Shown: in pieces, positions 31,786 to 40,966 of the stretch
Numbering within the stretch: the first letter of the stretch is position 1
How the letters are laid out: each line of letters starts with the position of its first letter
Assembly (NCBI RefSeq): GCF_933208505.1
Contig: NZ_CAKOEU010000002.1
Strand: one strand, 5' to 3'
Source: Convivina praedatoris
GTDB taxonomy: Bacteria; Bacillota; Bacilli; Lactobacillales; Lactobacillaceae
DNA length: 64,000 bases
Position numbers and translations under genes: made by a program
The notes under the pieces: generated by a model
Databases searched by the model: none
Seen by the model: the letters and a program-made list of their open reading frames with translations, nothing else
What the model was told of the DNA's origin: nothing

Positions 31786-31791
31786 ATTATA
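31786..31791 (-). promoter_or_regulatory. -10 element of the surface protein gene
   Basis: The minus strand reads TATAAT about 50 bp upstream of the ATG at 31735. A good -35 is not visible. Confidence 0.45.
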
Positions 31792-31888
31792 AAGCAAATT
31801 TATTCGATTTTAAATAATAAGTATATCTGCGAATACATTTCCTCTCAAATACATTTATTTTGTAGTTCAATTTTTAATTTTGGAATTG

Positions 31889-31925
31889 GCAACCGTAGGT
31901 TGCTAACGCTGCTACTAAAGCGTTA
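31889..31925 (+). promoter_or_regulatory. Two adjacent hairpins in the surface protein/XRE-ABC intergenic region
   Basis: GCAACC with GGTTGC (3-nt loop) is immediately followed by TAACGCT with AGCGTTA (8-nt loop). There is no U tract. They lie 80-115 bp upstream of the XRE-ABC gene and may be operator or leader structures. Confidence 0.4.
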
Positions 31926-32005
31926 CAGCAATTTTACTCTAGTACTTGGCATTTATATTTTGATTGATATGCTGAATATATTATCAAGTAACGGAAGGAA
32001 TAAAT

Positions 32006-32893
32006 ATGAACAATATTTTCAGACAACAGTTGGTCAGTCTAAGACAACGCCAATCTTTATCACAGGCGGCCCTGGCACAAAAATTATTTGTCAGTCGTCA
32101 ATCGGTTTCTAAATGGGAACTAGGAGAAGCTGAACCAGATATTGATAAATTACTTAAAATTGCGGATGTTTTTTCGGTTGACTTGAATTTTTTATTAGCT
32201 GGTTTGTATTCACCAAATCAATCGATTCTACATATTTCTCACTTAGTTAAAAAATTTAATCATCCTCTGTTACAAGATGTTAGTTTTGATATTAGCCATA
32301 ATGAGCGGGTAGCCCTATTGGGAGATAATGGTGCAGGAAAAACAACTTTAGTTAATTTAATTATGGGGATTATTCAACCTGATCAAGGAGAAATTAAACG
32401 ATTATTTGATTTACATCACGATTTGGGTGTGATGACTCAGGATAATAATTTATTGGAGTCTCTAACGGTTGGGGAACAAGTTGATTTGATGGCTGCTATC
32501 GATGGTGTTAATGATCCTAGTTACACGGCAGGTATGTTACAAAAATTCAAATTAGCTAGTTATCGTCAAAATTTGGTTGGTAAGTTGTCAGGTGGTCAAA
32601 AACGACGTCTCTCCTTGTTATTAAGTCTATTGAAAAAAACTAAATTATTAATTCTGGATGAACCAACGGTGGGGATGGATTTAAAATCAATTGATTTTTT
32701 CTGGTCCTATCTCGATCACATCAATAGTAGTGTTTTAATGATTACTCACGATTTTAACCAGATTGATAAATTTTTTACTAAAGTTATGTTATTAAAAGAT
32801 GGTCAGATTATAACGGCGAGTGTTGCTGATGTTCATGCTAATAACCAAACGATTGAACAATGGTATCGTCGCCGTACGGAGGTAACTACGTGA
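32006..32893 (+). CDS. Fusion of an XRE helix-turn-helix domain to an ABC transporter ATPase
   Basis: A 295-residue protein. Residues 5-62 form an HTH_3 domain (LRQRQSLSQAALAQKLFVSRQSVSKWE) that would bind DNA. Residues 72-270 form a complete ABC ATPase: Walker A GDNGAGKT (106-113), signature LSGGQ (194-198), Walker B LLILDEP (214-220) and the switch His in MITHD. It is thus both a transport motor and a probable regulator. GTGA overlap couples it to the permease gene downstream. GGAAGGA precedes the ATG. Confidence 0.88.
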   Translation: MNNIFRQQLVSLRQRQSLSQAALAQKLFVSRQSVSKWELGEAEPDIDKLLKIADVFSVDLNFLLAGLYSPNQSILHISHLVKKFNHPLLQDVSFDISHNERVALLGDNGAGKTTLVNLIMGIIQPDQGEIKRLFDLHHDLGVMTQDNNLLESLTVGEQVDLMAAIDGVNDPSYTAGMLQKFKLASYRQNLVGKLSGGQKRRLSLLLSLLKKTKLLILDEPTVGMDLKSIDFFWSYLDHINSSVLMITHDFNQIDKFFTKVMLLKDGQIITASVADVHANNQTIEQWYRRRTEVTT

Positions 32894-33618
32894 TTAAGTA
32901 TATTGATTTGAAAAACACCTTGCGTAATAAACGCTTTATTTTATTTACCCTCTTAGTTCCCTCTTTTTGGTATGTGTTCATGGTCTTTTCGGCTCATAGT
33001 GGAGGCTATTGGAGTCAAAAATATGCCTATATTTGGTATATGGCCTCGGCTTTGATTGGAATTTTAGGTAATTCGATTGTTACTTTTGCCAAAAAAATAA
33101 GTGCTAGTAAGCGCTTTTTCCTCCTGCAATTGCACATTAGTGACTACTCATTTGGGCGATGGATCAAGGATCAACTATTTACCCAAATTATCTTAAATAC
33201 CTTAATTCAATTGGTGATTTTGGTAGTTGGTCTACTCATGGGTGCCATTAAGATCGATCTGGTTGTTATTGTGGGTTTGTTGTTAGTAATCGTGCTGGGA
33301 ATATATTTTAGTATTATTGGTTTCTTGTTGGGAATTTATGTCGATAGTAAAACTTTGGATACCATTGGTACGCCAATTATGATGGTTTTAGCCATGGTGG
33401 TGGTACCTTTTCACACCTTTATGTCTGGTACTTTAGCCGATGTAATTACCTATTTTCAGCAGCTTTTCCCAGGTTACTATGTTTATCAAATTATTTTGAA
33501 AATGCTAATACATCAATCGGTAGGAGTAGACTATTTAGGTTTAATTTTGACTTTTGGTATTATTATTTTACCTGTCTTGCTGGTGTCTTGGCGTGGCAAA
33601 TTGAAAGAGGCTCGATAA
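32890..33618 (+). CDS. ABC-2 type permease partner of the XRE-ABC ATPase
   Basis: A 242-residue protein with about six membrane helices, and a short soluble start (IKYIDLKNTLRNKRFILFTLLVPS). It resembles the ABC-2 permeases of lantibiotic-immunity or small export systems. The start is GTG at 32890, preceded by GGAGG at 7 nt and overlapping the ATPase stop by four bases (GTGA). Substrate unknown. Confidence 0.82.
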   Translation: MIKYIDLKNTLRNKRFILFTLLVPSFWYVFMVFSAHSGGYWSQKYAYIWYMASALIGILGNSIVTFAKKISASKRFFLLQLHISDYSFGRWIKDQLFTQIILNTLIQLVILVVGLLMGAIKIDLVVIVGLLLVIVLGIYFSIIGFLLGIYVDSKTLDTIGTPIMMVLAMVVVPFHTFMSGTLADVITYFQQLFPGYYVYQIILKMLIHQSVGVDYLGLILTFGIIILPVLLVSWRGKLKEAR

Positions 33619-33906
33619 ATGATTATTAAGGAAATTAGGGCACTTCATGATCAAGTTAAACATGATTATGAAGCTGGCCTTTATCAAAAGCAAACTACTT
33701 TCTATGCTAAAAATTATGCTAAAAATACAAGTTCAGACTACCAATTAGGATATGAACAAGCTGTACGAGATAATCATAAGCAACAGCAGAAACATTATCC
33801 GCGTCGTCTTATTTTAGGTTTGAATTGGGTATTATTCAATCAGTTACACGAGTTAGTTGATTTTGTGAATGGATATAATGATTTTTATCGCAAACTAGAT
33901 AAGTAG
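33619..33906 (+). CDS. Small soluble protein, unknown function
   Basis: A 95-residue basic protein rich in Tyr, His, Gln and Lys, without a membrane segment or recognised motif. Its ATG directly follows the permease stop codon, and the operon terminator comes just after it, so it is the third gene of the XRE-ABC operon. It may be an accessory factor for that system. This rests only on context. Confidence 0.65.
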   Translation: MIIKEIRALHDQVKHDYEAGLYQKQTTFYAKNYAKNTSSDYQLGYEQAVRDNHKQQQKHYPRRLILGLNWVLFNQLHELVDFVNGYNDFYRKLDK

Positions 33907-33936
33907 AAAAGTTTCCAAATTTTTTGGAGGCTTTTT
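33907..33936 (+). terminator. Intrinsic terminator of the XRE-ABC operon
   Basis: AAAGTTTCCAA pairs with TTGGAGGCTTT (two G-U pairs) across a T-rich loop and runs into TTT. Confidence 0.75.
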
Positions 33937-34010
33937 TACGTTGAGATGATAAATATTTAGTCCATATTTTTAGAATAAATATTTAAAAATTTAATTACTT
34001 TAACGTATAA

Positions 34011-34024
34011 AGAAAGCGCTTTCA
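34011..34024. promoter_or_regulatory. cre site (CcpA operator) of the maltose cluster
   Basis: The minus strand reads TGAAAGCGCTTTCT, a full match to the cre consensus. It lies just upstream of or overlapping the -35 region of a promoter whose -10 is probably TAAAAT near 34043-34048. Repression by CcpA on preferred sugars is expected. Confidence 0.8.
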
Positions 34025-34100
34025 TTTTAATTAATAAAGTTGTAAAATGGAATTGCAATGTCATAAGGGATGAATAACTAGATGAGGAGATGAATAAATT

Positions 34101-35456
34101 ATGACGGAGAAAGTAAAGGGGAGAGGATTACCAGATTTACCTTTGGGTACCATTTGGATGATGAGTTTTGGTTTCCTAGGTGTTCAAATGGCCTTTTCAC
34201 TGCAAAGTTCTCAGATGGGAAGAATTTTTCAAACTTTGGGTGCTGATCCTACTAAGTTGGGATTTTTCTTTATTTTGCCACCTTTAGCAGGTATGGTTGT
34301 TCAGCCATTGGTTGGATATTTTTCGGATCGAACGTGGACTAAACGCTTTGGCCGACGGATGCCGTACTTATTAGTGGGTGCCTTGGTATCAGTGATTGTA
34401 ATGTTTTTGCTACCTAATTCAGGGAGTTTTGGTTTTTCAACAGTTGCTGGTTTGTGGTTTGGGGCCATCGCCATATTATTTATGGATTTAAGCTCTAACG
34501 TTGCGATGCAGCCTTTTAAAATGGTTGTTGGCGATATGGTTAATGAAAAACAAAAGTCGTATGCATATTCGATTCAAAGTTTTCTATCAAATACTGGTTC
34601 AGTATTAGCAACGGTTTTTCCTTTCTTGTTGACAGCGATTGGCGTCGCAAATACGGCTCCCAAAGGGCAAGTGCCACCTTCAGTTGTTATTTCTTTTTAT
34701 GTTGGTGCGGTTGTTTTGGTGGTCTTTTCGTTAATTGCGGTCTTTAATGTGAAGGAATACGACGATGCAACCTATGAGTTGTATCATGGCTATGCTTTAA
34801 ACATACCTGATGAGGGTGATGGGAATTTTATTACTTTATTAAAAAAAGCACCTAAAACTTTCTGGACTGTGACTGTAACTCAATTTTTCTGCTGGATGGC
34901 TTTTCAATATCTTTGGACGTACGGAACTGGTGCGGTAGCTGATAATGTCTTTCATGCTACAGACCCAAGCACGGTAGGTTATCAAAACGGTGGTAATTGG
35001 TTTGGTATTTTATCAGCGGTATATGCTGTTGCAGCTGTTTTATGGTCATTAGTTTTATCAAAAATTCCAGCGACAAAGAATAAGAGGGGCTACGCTTTGT
35101 CTTTGTTTTTGGGATCGCTCGGATTTATCTCGGTTTTTTATTTCCATTCGCTAGTTTTGTTGACGATTTCGTTTATTTTAATTGGAATTTCATGGGCGGG
35201 TATGATGGCCTATCCATTCATCATGGTTACGAATGCTTTGCCTGGTGATCATATGGGAACCTACTTAGGTTTGTTTAATTGTTCCATTTGTTTACCTCAA
35301 ATTGTAGCGTCAGTAGCTAGTTTTGCCTTGTTCCCACTGTTGGGTTCACATTTTCCTTCTATGATTTTGATATCAGGAATTTTAATGTTGGTTGGCGCTA
35401 TCAGTGTTCACTTTATTCAAGAGATGATTCAAGGTGGCGGATATAAAGTTGATTAA
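34101..35456 (+). CDS. malT: MFS maltose permease (SLC45/GPH-like)
   Basis: A 451-residue transporter with about 12 membrane helices. Features include LPDLPLGTIWMMSFGFLGVQMAFSLQSSQMGRIFQTLG at the N-terminus, a PLVGYFSDRTWTKRFGRRMPY loop with the MFS arginines, and KMVVGDMVNEKQKSYAYSIQ. This pattern is that of the maltose permease group of lactic acid bacteria, a proton symporter. The following maltose phosphorylase gene (32 nt away) supports the substrate. A cre site lies upstream. Confidence 0.88.
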   Translation: MTEKVKGRGLPDLPLGTIWMMSFGFLGVQMAFSLQSSQMGRIFQTLGADPTKLGFFFILPPLAGMVVQPLVGYFSDRTWTKRFGRRMPYLLVGALVSVIVMFLLPNSGSFGFSTVAGLWFGAIAILFMDLSSNVAMQPFKMVVGDMVNEKQKSYAYSIQSFLSNTGSVLATVFPFLLTAIGVANTAPKGQVPPSVVISFYVGAVVLVVFSLIAVFNVKEYDDATYELYHGYALNIPDEGDGNFITLLKKAPKTFWTVTVTQFFCWMAFQYLWTYGTGAVADNVFHATDPSTVGYQNGGNWFGILSAVYAVAAVLWSLVLSKIPATKNKRGYALSLFLGSLGFISVFYFHSLVLLTISFILIGISWAGMMAYPFIMVTNALPGDHMGTYLGLFNCSICLPQIVASVASFALFPLLGSHFPSMILISGILMLVGAISVHFIQEMIQGGGYKVD

Positions 35457-35488
35457 TATCGGCTATTTTGAAATAGAAAGAGAGAGAA

Positions 35489-37747
35489 ATGAAAAGAATT
35501 TTTGAAGTTAATCCATGGACTGTCACTTCACATGATTTAAATTCAGACGATAAGCGTTTACAAGAATCTATGACTAGTCTTGGAAATGAATATATGGGTA
35601 TGCGGGGGATGTTTGAGGAACGGTATTCTGGTGATACTCACCAAGGTATTTACATCGGTGGCGTGTGGTTTCCCGATAAAACTCGTGTTGGTTGGTGGAA
35701 AAATGGATATCCATTATATTTTGGTAAAGCAATCAATGCATTAAATTTTGTTAAAGCGGATATTTATGTTGATGGGCAACAAGTTGATTTGGCACAGAAC
35801 CAGTTTGATGATTTTGAAATTTCGTTGGATATGAAAAAGGGCATACTAGTTCGTCAATTTACTGTTTTTGGAGTTCATTTTCAAATTACCCGGTTAGTAT
35901 CTGTTGCCACCAAAGAATTAGCTGATATTCATTATGAATTTACCTCAGTGGATGGACAGGCACATCAAATTCACTTTGATGCTAGTGTTGATGCTGATGT
36001 TACCAATGAAGATTCAAATTATGACGAAAAATTTTGGCAGGTATTGGGTCAAGGACACGATAATACTGGCTCTTATATAGCTACTCAGACGATTAAAAAT
36101 CCTTTTGGGGTACCACAATTTACGGTAGTAGCTCATCAGAGTTTTATCGGAGGTGAGTTTGCAAAAAATGAGCAAAGCGATCAAGAGATTACGGATAGCT
36201 TTGTAATTAATGTTCCAGAAAAAGGATCTATTACTTTTGAAAAGCGTGTTTTTGTTACGACTTCGCGAGATTATCATTCTCTAGAAGAAATAATTGCGGC
36301 TGGCCGTCAATTATCTCAAAAATATCAAGGCCAAGATTATCAAAGTATTTATGATGCACATGTATCTGAATGGTCAAAGCGTTGGGAAAAAGCTGATGTT
36401 GAAATAAGAGGTGATGATGCTGCTCAACAAGGCATTCGCTTTAACTTGTTCCAATTATTTTCAACATATTATGGCCAGGATTCACGTTTGAACATTGGGC
36501 CAAAGGGCTTTACTGGAGAAAAGTATGGTGGGGCTACTTATTGGGATACAGAAGCATTTGCTATTCCAGTTTACTTAGGGGTTGCAGACCCATCTGTTAC
36601 CAAAGCACTACTGCAGTACCGATTTGATCAATTAGCAGGTGCCTTTCATAATGCTAAGGAACAGGGACTCAAAGGGGCTTTATATCCAATGGTTACCTTT
36701 GATGGGATTGAATCACATAACGAGTGGGAAATAACTTTTGAAGAAATCCACCGTAATTCAACCATTGCTTATGCCATCTACAATTACACCAATATAACAG
36801 GAGATCATTCTTGGTTAGATGGAAATGGGGCTCAAGTACTATACAATATCGCTCGTTTCTGGGCTGATCGTGTACATTATTCGGTACGTAAGCAACAGTA
36901 TATGATTCATGGAGTAACTGGTCCTAATGAGTATGAAAATAATGTTAATAATAATTTTTATACCAATTGGATGGCTAAGTGGGTCTTACAATATGCCATT
37001 GATAGCTACTCTGAGATTGATGAGGATCAGAGGGTTAAATTAGCGATTACACCAGCTGAATTAGCTAACTGGCAAGAAATTGCTAATAAAATGTATTTAC
37101 CTGAAGCAGATGTAGATTTGAACGGTAAGAAGACTCATATTTTTGTACAACACGATACCTTCTTAGATAAAGATCTAACACCAATTGCTGATATGCCCCA
37201 AGAAATTCGGCCAATTAATCAGCATTGGTCATGGGACAGAATTTTGCGGTCGCCATACATTAAACAATCAGACACGCTTCATGCCATGTTCTATTTTCCA
37301 GATGCATTTACTGAGGATGAAAAGCGTAATAACTTTAATTTCTATGAACCACTAACAGTTCATGAATCGTCATTGTCGCCTTCTGTTCATTCGATTTTGG
37401 CTGCTGACTTGAGAATGGAGGATAAGGCGGTTGAAATGTATGAACGTGCAGCACGGCTTGATCTTGATAACTATAATAATGACACCAGTGATGGATTGCA
37501 TATTACAGCTATGACCGGTTCATGGTTAGCTATTGTTCAAGGATTTTCGGGGATGCGTGTGCGTGATGGAAAATTGTATTTCAAGCCATTCTTACCCCAA
37601 AAATGGACAGAGTATTCTTTCCGTTTAGTATTTAGAGGCCGAGTATTAGAAGTGGTTGTTAATACTCAAGGGGCTAAAGTTAAATTAGTATCTGGTGATC
37701 CTTTAATCATTAATTTACTTGGGAAAGATATTCATTTAGATAAATAG
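35489..37747 (+). CDS. mapA: Maltose phosphorylase (glycoside hydrolase family 65)
   Basis: A 752-residue cytoplasmic enzyme cleaving maltose with phosphate into beta-glucose 1-phosphate and glucose. The N-terminal LGNEYMGMRGMFEERYSGDTHQGIYIGG stretch is typical. The catalytic general acid lies in HGVTGPNEYENNVNNNFYTN, and the phosphate-binding region includes HESSLSPSVHSI. Kojibiose or trehalose phosphorylase are sister activities; context with the MalT-like permease favours maltose. It is followed by a hairpin terminator and the mutarotase gene. No beta-phosphoglucomutase gene is present in this cluster. Confidence 0.93.
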   Translation: MKRIFEVNPWTVTSHDLNSDDKRLQESMTSLGNEYMGMRGMFEERYSGDTHQGIYIGGVWFPDKTRVGWWKNGYPLYFGKAINALNFVKADIYVDGQQVDLAQNQFDDFEISLDMKKGILVRQFTVFGVHFQITRLVSVATKELADIHYEFTSVDGQAHQIHFDASVDADVTNEDSNYDEKFWQVLGQGHDNTGSYIATQTIKNPFGVPQFTVVAHQSFIGGEFAKNEQSDQEITDSFVINVPEKGSITFEKRVFVTTSRDYHSLEEIIAAGRQLSQKYQGQDYQSIYDAHVSEWSKRWEKADVEIRGDDAAQQGIRFNLFQLFSTYYGQDSRLNIGPKGFTGEKYGGATYWDTEAFAIPVYLGVADPSVTKALLQYRFDQLAGAFHNAKEQGLKGALYPMVTFDGIESHNEWEITFEEIHRNSTIAYAIYNYTNITGDHSWLDGNGAQVLYNIARFWADRVHYSVRKQQYMIHGVTGPNEYENNVNNNFYTNWMAKWVLQYAIDSYSEIDEDQRVKLAITPAELANWQEIANKMYLPEADVDLNGKKTHIFVQHDTFLDKDLTPIADMPQEIRPINQHWSWDRILRSPYIKQSDTLHAMFYFPDAFTEDEKRNNFNFYEPLTVHESSLSPSVHSILAADLRMEDKAVEMYERAARLDLDNYNNDTSDGLHITAMTGSWLAIVQGFSGMRVRDGKLYFKPFLPQKWTEYSFRLVFRGRVLEVVVNTQGAKVKLVSGDPLIINLLGKDIHLDK

Positions 37748-37758
37748 TATAGTGGGTA

Positions 37759-37790
37759 CAAAAAATAAGCGACTAGTCGCTTATTTTTTG
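37759..37790 (+). terminator. Terminator/attenuator between mapA and galM
   Basis: The palindrome AATAAGCGAC-TA-GTCGCTTATT, with A and T runs around it, lies only about 10 nt before the galM ribosome site. It should lower galM relative to mapA. Confidence 0.75.
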
Positions 37791-37807
37791 TGAAAACGAG
37801 GTTCCTT

Positions 37808-38785
37808 ATGAAAGTAGTAAAAAAAGAATTTGGTAAATTAAACAACGGACAAGTTGTGTGGGCATACACCTTGGAAAATAGAAAAGGAACTAGTCTTACT
37901 GCCATATCTTATGGGGCTACTTGGCAATCGTTGATAGTTAATCATTTAGGAAAAGCACAAGAATTATTAGTTAAATTCCATGATATGAAATCATATCTCA
38001 ATAATCCATTTCATCTAGGCAATACAATTGGTCGTGTTGGTGGACGTTTATCCCGGATAAGCTATGACTTAGGGGGAAATCGGTTTAACTTAACTGCTAA
38101 TGATCATGGACATGTGTTACATTCTGGGATTAACGGGTTTGATTCAGTAAACTGGTCAGCAGAAATTGCTGACCATGGTGACAGAGCTGAAATTATATTT
38201 TCACATACCTTCGAGGATGAGTTTCCGGGTCACTTATTGGCACAGGTTATTTATACTCTAGATGACCAAAATAAGATTCAAATTTCTTTCAGCGGAAGAT
38301 CTACACTACCAACGTTATTTAATCCAATGACGCATGTGTACTTTAATTTGGCAGGTGGGGGTTTAAATATCAGCCAACATCAACTAAGGATTAACTCTAA
38401 AAAACATGTCGAAGTAGATAATGTCAAAATTCCGACGGGAAATTTGCTTCAAAATACTGATACACGATTTGATTTTTCTGATTTTAAAACAATTAGGAAT
38501 CAGGAATTTGATGATGCGTGGTTATTAGATAATAATCACCAAGGACCACTGGTCAGTTTAAAAAATCCTACAAATGGTATTCAACTTGATATAAATTCTG
38601 ATCGAAATGGCGTCGTGGTGTTCACAACTGATCCAGCCCAAAATAGTTCTGAAAATACAGCAATCGCGATTGAAATGCAAACCCTACCAGATGCAATTAA
38701 TCATGAAAATTTTGGCAATATTAATTTACCAGCTAATCAAACACAAACGTATTCGGTGACGTATCAGTTGAAATATAATCAGTAA
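37808..38785 (+). CDS. galM: Aldose 1-epimerase (mutarotase)
   Basis: A 325-residue beta-sandwich enzyme interconverting alpha and beta hexose anomers. GNTIGRVGGRLS, NDHGHVLHSG (first catalytic His), MTHVYFNLAG (second His) and IAIEMQTLPDAINH (catalytic Glu) are visible. It would equilibrate the glucose released by maltose phosphorolysis so that glucokinase can use it. The ATG at 37808 follows GAGG at 7 nt; an upstream GTG (37790) lies in the terminator tail. Confidence 0.93.
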   Translation: MKVVKKEFGKLNNGQVVWAYTLENRKGTSLTAISYGATWQSLIVNHLGKAQELLVKFHDMKSYLNNPFHLGNTIGRVGGRLSRISYDLGGNRFNLTANDHGHVLHSGINGFDSVNWSAEIADHGDRAEIIFSHTFEDEFPGHLLAQVIYTLDDQNKIQISFSGRSTLPTLFNPMTHVYFNLAGGGLNISQHQLRINSKKHVEVDNVKIPTGNLLQNTDTRFDFSDFKTIRNQEFDDAWLLDNNHQGPLVSLKNPTNGIQLDINSDRNGVVVFTTDPAQNSSENTAIAIEMQTLPDAINHENFGNINLPANQTQTYSVTYQLKYNQ

Positions 38786-38790
38786 AGATA

Positions 38791-39108
38791 CTACTTGTCC
38801 AATTTTACTGCTGTTCCGTAAGCCGTGATGGACATCATATCTTGTCCAATTGAACCAGAGTCAAAGCGCATCATAATCACAGCATCAGCTCCCATCGTTT
38901 GGGCATTGACACACATTCGATCAATAGCTTCCTGCCGAGCTTCTTCTAACATTTTAGTATAGGGTTTGATTTCACCACCCACGATGTTTTTCAAACCAGC
39001 GCTCATATTACTGAACATATTGCGGGATTGAACGGTCATGCCAAATACTTCGCCAATGGTTTAAACCACCTGATGGTTGGCAACTGTTTCGCTGGTTGCA
39101 ACTAACAT
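38791..39108 (-). pseudogene. ybjQ: ybjQ-like (UPF0145) gene with an in-frame stop codon
   Basis: The full-length frame starts ATG at 39108 after GGAGG and reads MLVATSETVANHQVV, then TAA (39063-39061), then TIGEVFG and the intact remainder (VQSRNMFSNMSAG, GGEIKPYTKMLEEAR, MGADAVIMMRFDSGS). The family has Lys at the stop position (VVKTIGEV), so one base change explains it. The complete length would be 105 residues, the family's usual size. A reinitiated product from ATG 39039 (82 residues) lacks the first strand. The family forms pentamers and has a proposed heavy-metal-related role. Confidence 0.85.
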
Positions 39109-39249
39109 AAAAAACCTCCTCTATAAACTGTGTGTGACAGTTGTAATATCAATACCATTAAAAAGATAAAAATATACATATGATATGATTTTATCATGAG
39201 AAGATGTTATAACTACCATTTTATCGAGACCAGAAATTGAGGGTAATCA

Positions 39250-39936
39250 ATGAGTAAAGTTTTTTTAGTTGAAGATGATCCGACTATTCGTGAAAATATT
39301 AGAACTGCCTTAAATAAATGGCAATATGAAGTAATCATTGTCCAAGATTGGAATCAAGTGGTTAGTGAAATTATGGCCGCTCAGGTAGACTTAGTATTGA
39401 TGGATATCACTTTACCGATATTTGATGGGTTCCACTGGACTGAAGAGCTTCGAAAGCAGTCACAAGTACCGATTATTTTTATTTCTTCGGCCGACATGAA
39501 CCCCAATGCAGTCCGAGCGATTGCTACTGGAGCCGATGATTATGTCACGAAACCCTTTGTCCTGGATGTTTTGATTTCTAAGGTTCAGGCTATTTTACGG
39601 CGAGTTAATCAATATAATCCAACCGATAATTCGGTGTTAGATTTTGATGGTAGCACCTTGAGTACTTTAACTAACGAATTAAACTATGGTGATGCGACGG
39701 TCAAGTTGACCCCCACCGAAGGCTATATTTTGCAATTGTTAATTTTAAACCTCAATCAAATTGTTTCCAAAACTAAGATTATGCGGATGCTTTGGCAGGG
39801 GGGAGCTTTTATTGATGAGGATGTGCTTAACACAAATATTAGTCGTTTACGATCAAAAATGAAAACAGTCGATTTACCGGATCGAATTATTACAGAACGT
39901 GGACAGGGATATCGTTTGGTGGAAAATGATTTGTAA
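39250..39936 (+). CDS. Response regulator of a BceRS-type two-component system
   Basis: A 228-residue OmpR-family regulator. The receiver domain has the acidic pair Asp-Asp (EDDPT), the phosphorylation Asp in VLMDITLPIFDG (about residue 51) and Lys in VTKPFV. The C-terminal winged helix includes LTPTEGYILQLL and VLNTNISRLRSKM. GAGGG precedes the ATG. The kinase gene overlaps its end by 11 bases, and the ABC genes 1 kb downstream are the usual targets. Confidence 0.93.
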   Translation: MSKVFLVEDDPTIRENIRTALNKWQYEVIIVQDWNQVVSEIMAAQVDLVLMDITLPIFDGFHWTEELRKQSQVPIIFISSADMNPNAVRAIATGADDYVTKPFVLDVLISKVQAILRRVNQYNPTDNSVLDFDGSTLSTLTNELNYGDATVKLTPTEGYILQLLILNLNQIVSKTKIMRMLWQGGAFIDEDVLNTNISRLRSKMKTVDLPDRIITERGQGYRLVENDL

Positions 39937-40894
39937 AATAAAATATTTGGCGCAGTTATTGAGTCAACAAATTATTATCTTAATTGTTTACTTGACCATG
40001 TTGGTTATTCCAACGATGATTTTAAAGCTCCAGGGGGATAATGTTAATTTAGTCTGGCAGACCTTTCAATTTACCTGGATTCCAGTCTTGTTGGTGATTA
40101 TTTGTCGTGTATATGGAAGCCATGTGACCATTAAAAAAGTGCAAAAGAGAGTGCCAATTCGCTCTTGGAATCCTGTTTTACAGGTTCAGCAACAGGTTAT
40201 TTTGGCTGAAAGTCAGCGCTTCAATGATTTAGAAAGTCAAAACTATTTTAAAACCCGTCAATTGATTGATTACTTGATGACTTGGAGTCATGAAATGAAA
40301 CTGCCAATTGCTGCGTTAAATTTAATGGCTGAACAAGAGTCTACGGTTGATAGTGACCAAGTTGTTAAACAATTGTCTCTGATGAAAAATCAGTTAGAAA
40401 TGTTACTAAGTTATGAACGTTTAAATGATTTTAATCATGACTTAGACTTTAGCTGGTTAACTATCGCTGATATTATTGATGAAACAATCAAAGAATATTC
40501 AACTTTTTTCATTGAAAAACAATTAAAACCAGTCATTCGGGTGTCTCCAACCAGAATTCTTAGTGACCAAAAATGGTTGTTATTTATCGTTAAGCAACTG
40601 GTGTATAACGCTATTAAATATAGTAATCCGCAATCAGAAATTGAGCTTAATTGGTCGGACAATCAATTAACTATTAGTAACCATGGTCTGCCGATTGCGG
40701 CCAATGATTTACCACGGATTTTTGAACCTGGTTTTACCGGCGATAACGGCCACCAGCAACAATCCGCCACGGGGATGGGATTGTATCTGGTTCAACAAAT
40801 TTGTCAACAGTTGGATATCACGATTACTATTAGTTCTGACCCCCAAGTTACCAGGGCTGCCCTAACCTTTCCTAAGGCAGCGTTGAAAGTCTAA
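39926..40894 (+). CDS. Intramembrane-sensing (BceS-like) histidine kinase
   Basis: A 322-residue kinase with two membrane helices (IIILIVYLTMLVIPTMIL and FTWIPVLLVIICRVYG) and almost no extracellular loop, typical of kinases that sense flux through a BceAB transporter rather than a ligand. The H-box is LMTWSHEMKLPIAAL. N and G boxes follow (QLVYNAIKYSNP, GMGLYLVQQIC). The ATG at 39926 lies inside the end of the regulator gene. Confidence 0.92.
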   Translation: MICKIKYLAQLLSQQIIILIVYLTMLVIPTMILKLQGDNVNLVWQTFQFTWIPVLLVIICRVYGSHVTIKKVQKRVPIRSWNPVLQVQQQVILAESQRFNDLESQNYFKTRQLIDYLMTWSHEMKLPIAALNLMAEQESTVDSDQVVKQLSLMKNQLEMLLSYERLNDFNHDLDFSWLTIADIIDETIKEYSTFFIEKQLKPVIRVSPTRILSDQKWLLFIVKQLVYNAIKYSNPQSEIELNWSDNQLTISNHGLPIAANDLPRIFEPGFTGDNGHQQQSATGMGLYLVQQICQQLDITITISSDPQVTRAALTFPKAALKV

Positions 40895-40898
40895 CAAA

Positions 40899-40932
40899 CT
40901 GTAAGATTGGTTCTAACAGAAGTCTTTTACAA
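40899..40932. promoter_or_regulatory. Candidate BceR-type operator before the ABC genes
   Basis: CTGTAAGA (40899-40906) and TCTTTTACA (40923-40931) are related in inverted orientation, with about 16 bp between them, directly upstream of the BceA-like gene. Assigned by position and symmetry only. Confidence 0.4.
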
Positions 40933-40966
40933 TTGAACTTATTCAAAGTAAAGAGAAGGAATTATC

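Noticed and set aside
31783..32112. 109-codon frame upstream of the XRE-ABC gene
   Set aside because: It crosses two intergenic hairpins and overlaps the start of the XRE-ABC gene in another frame. No similarity and no ribosome site.
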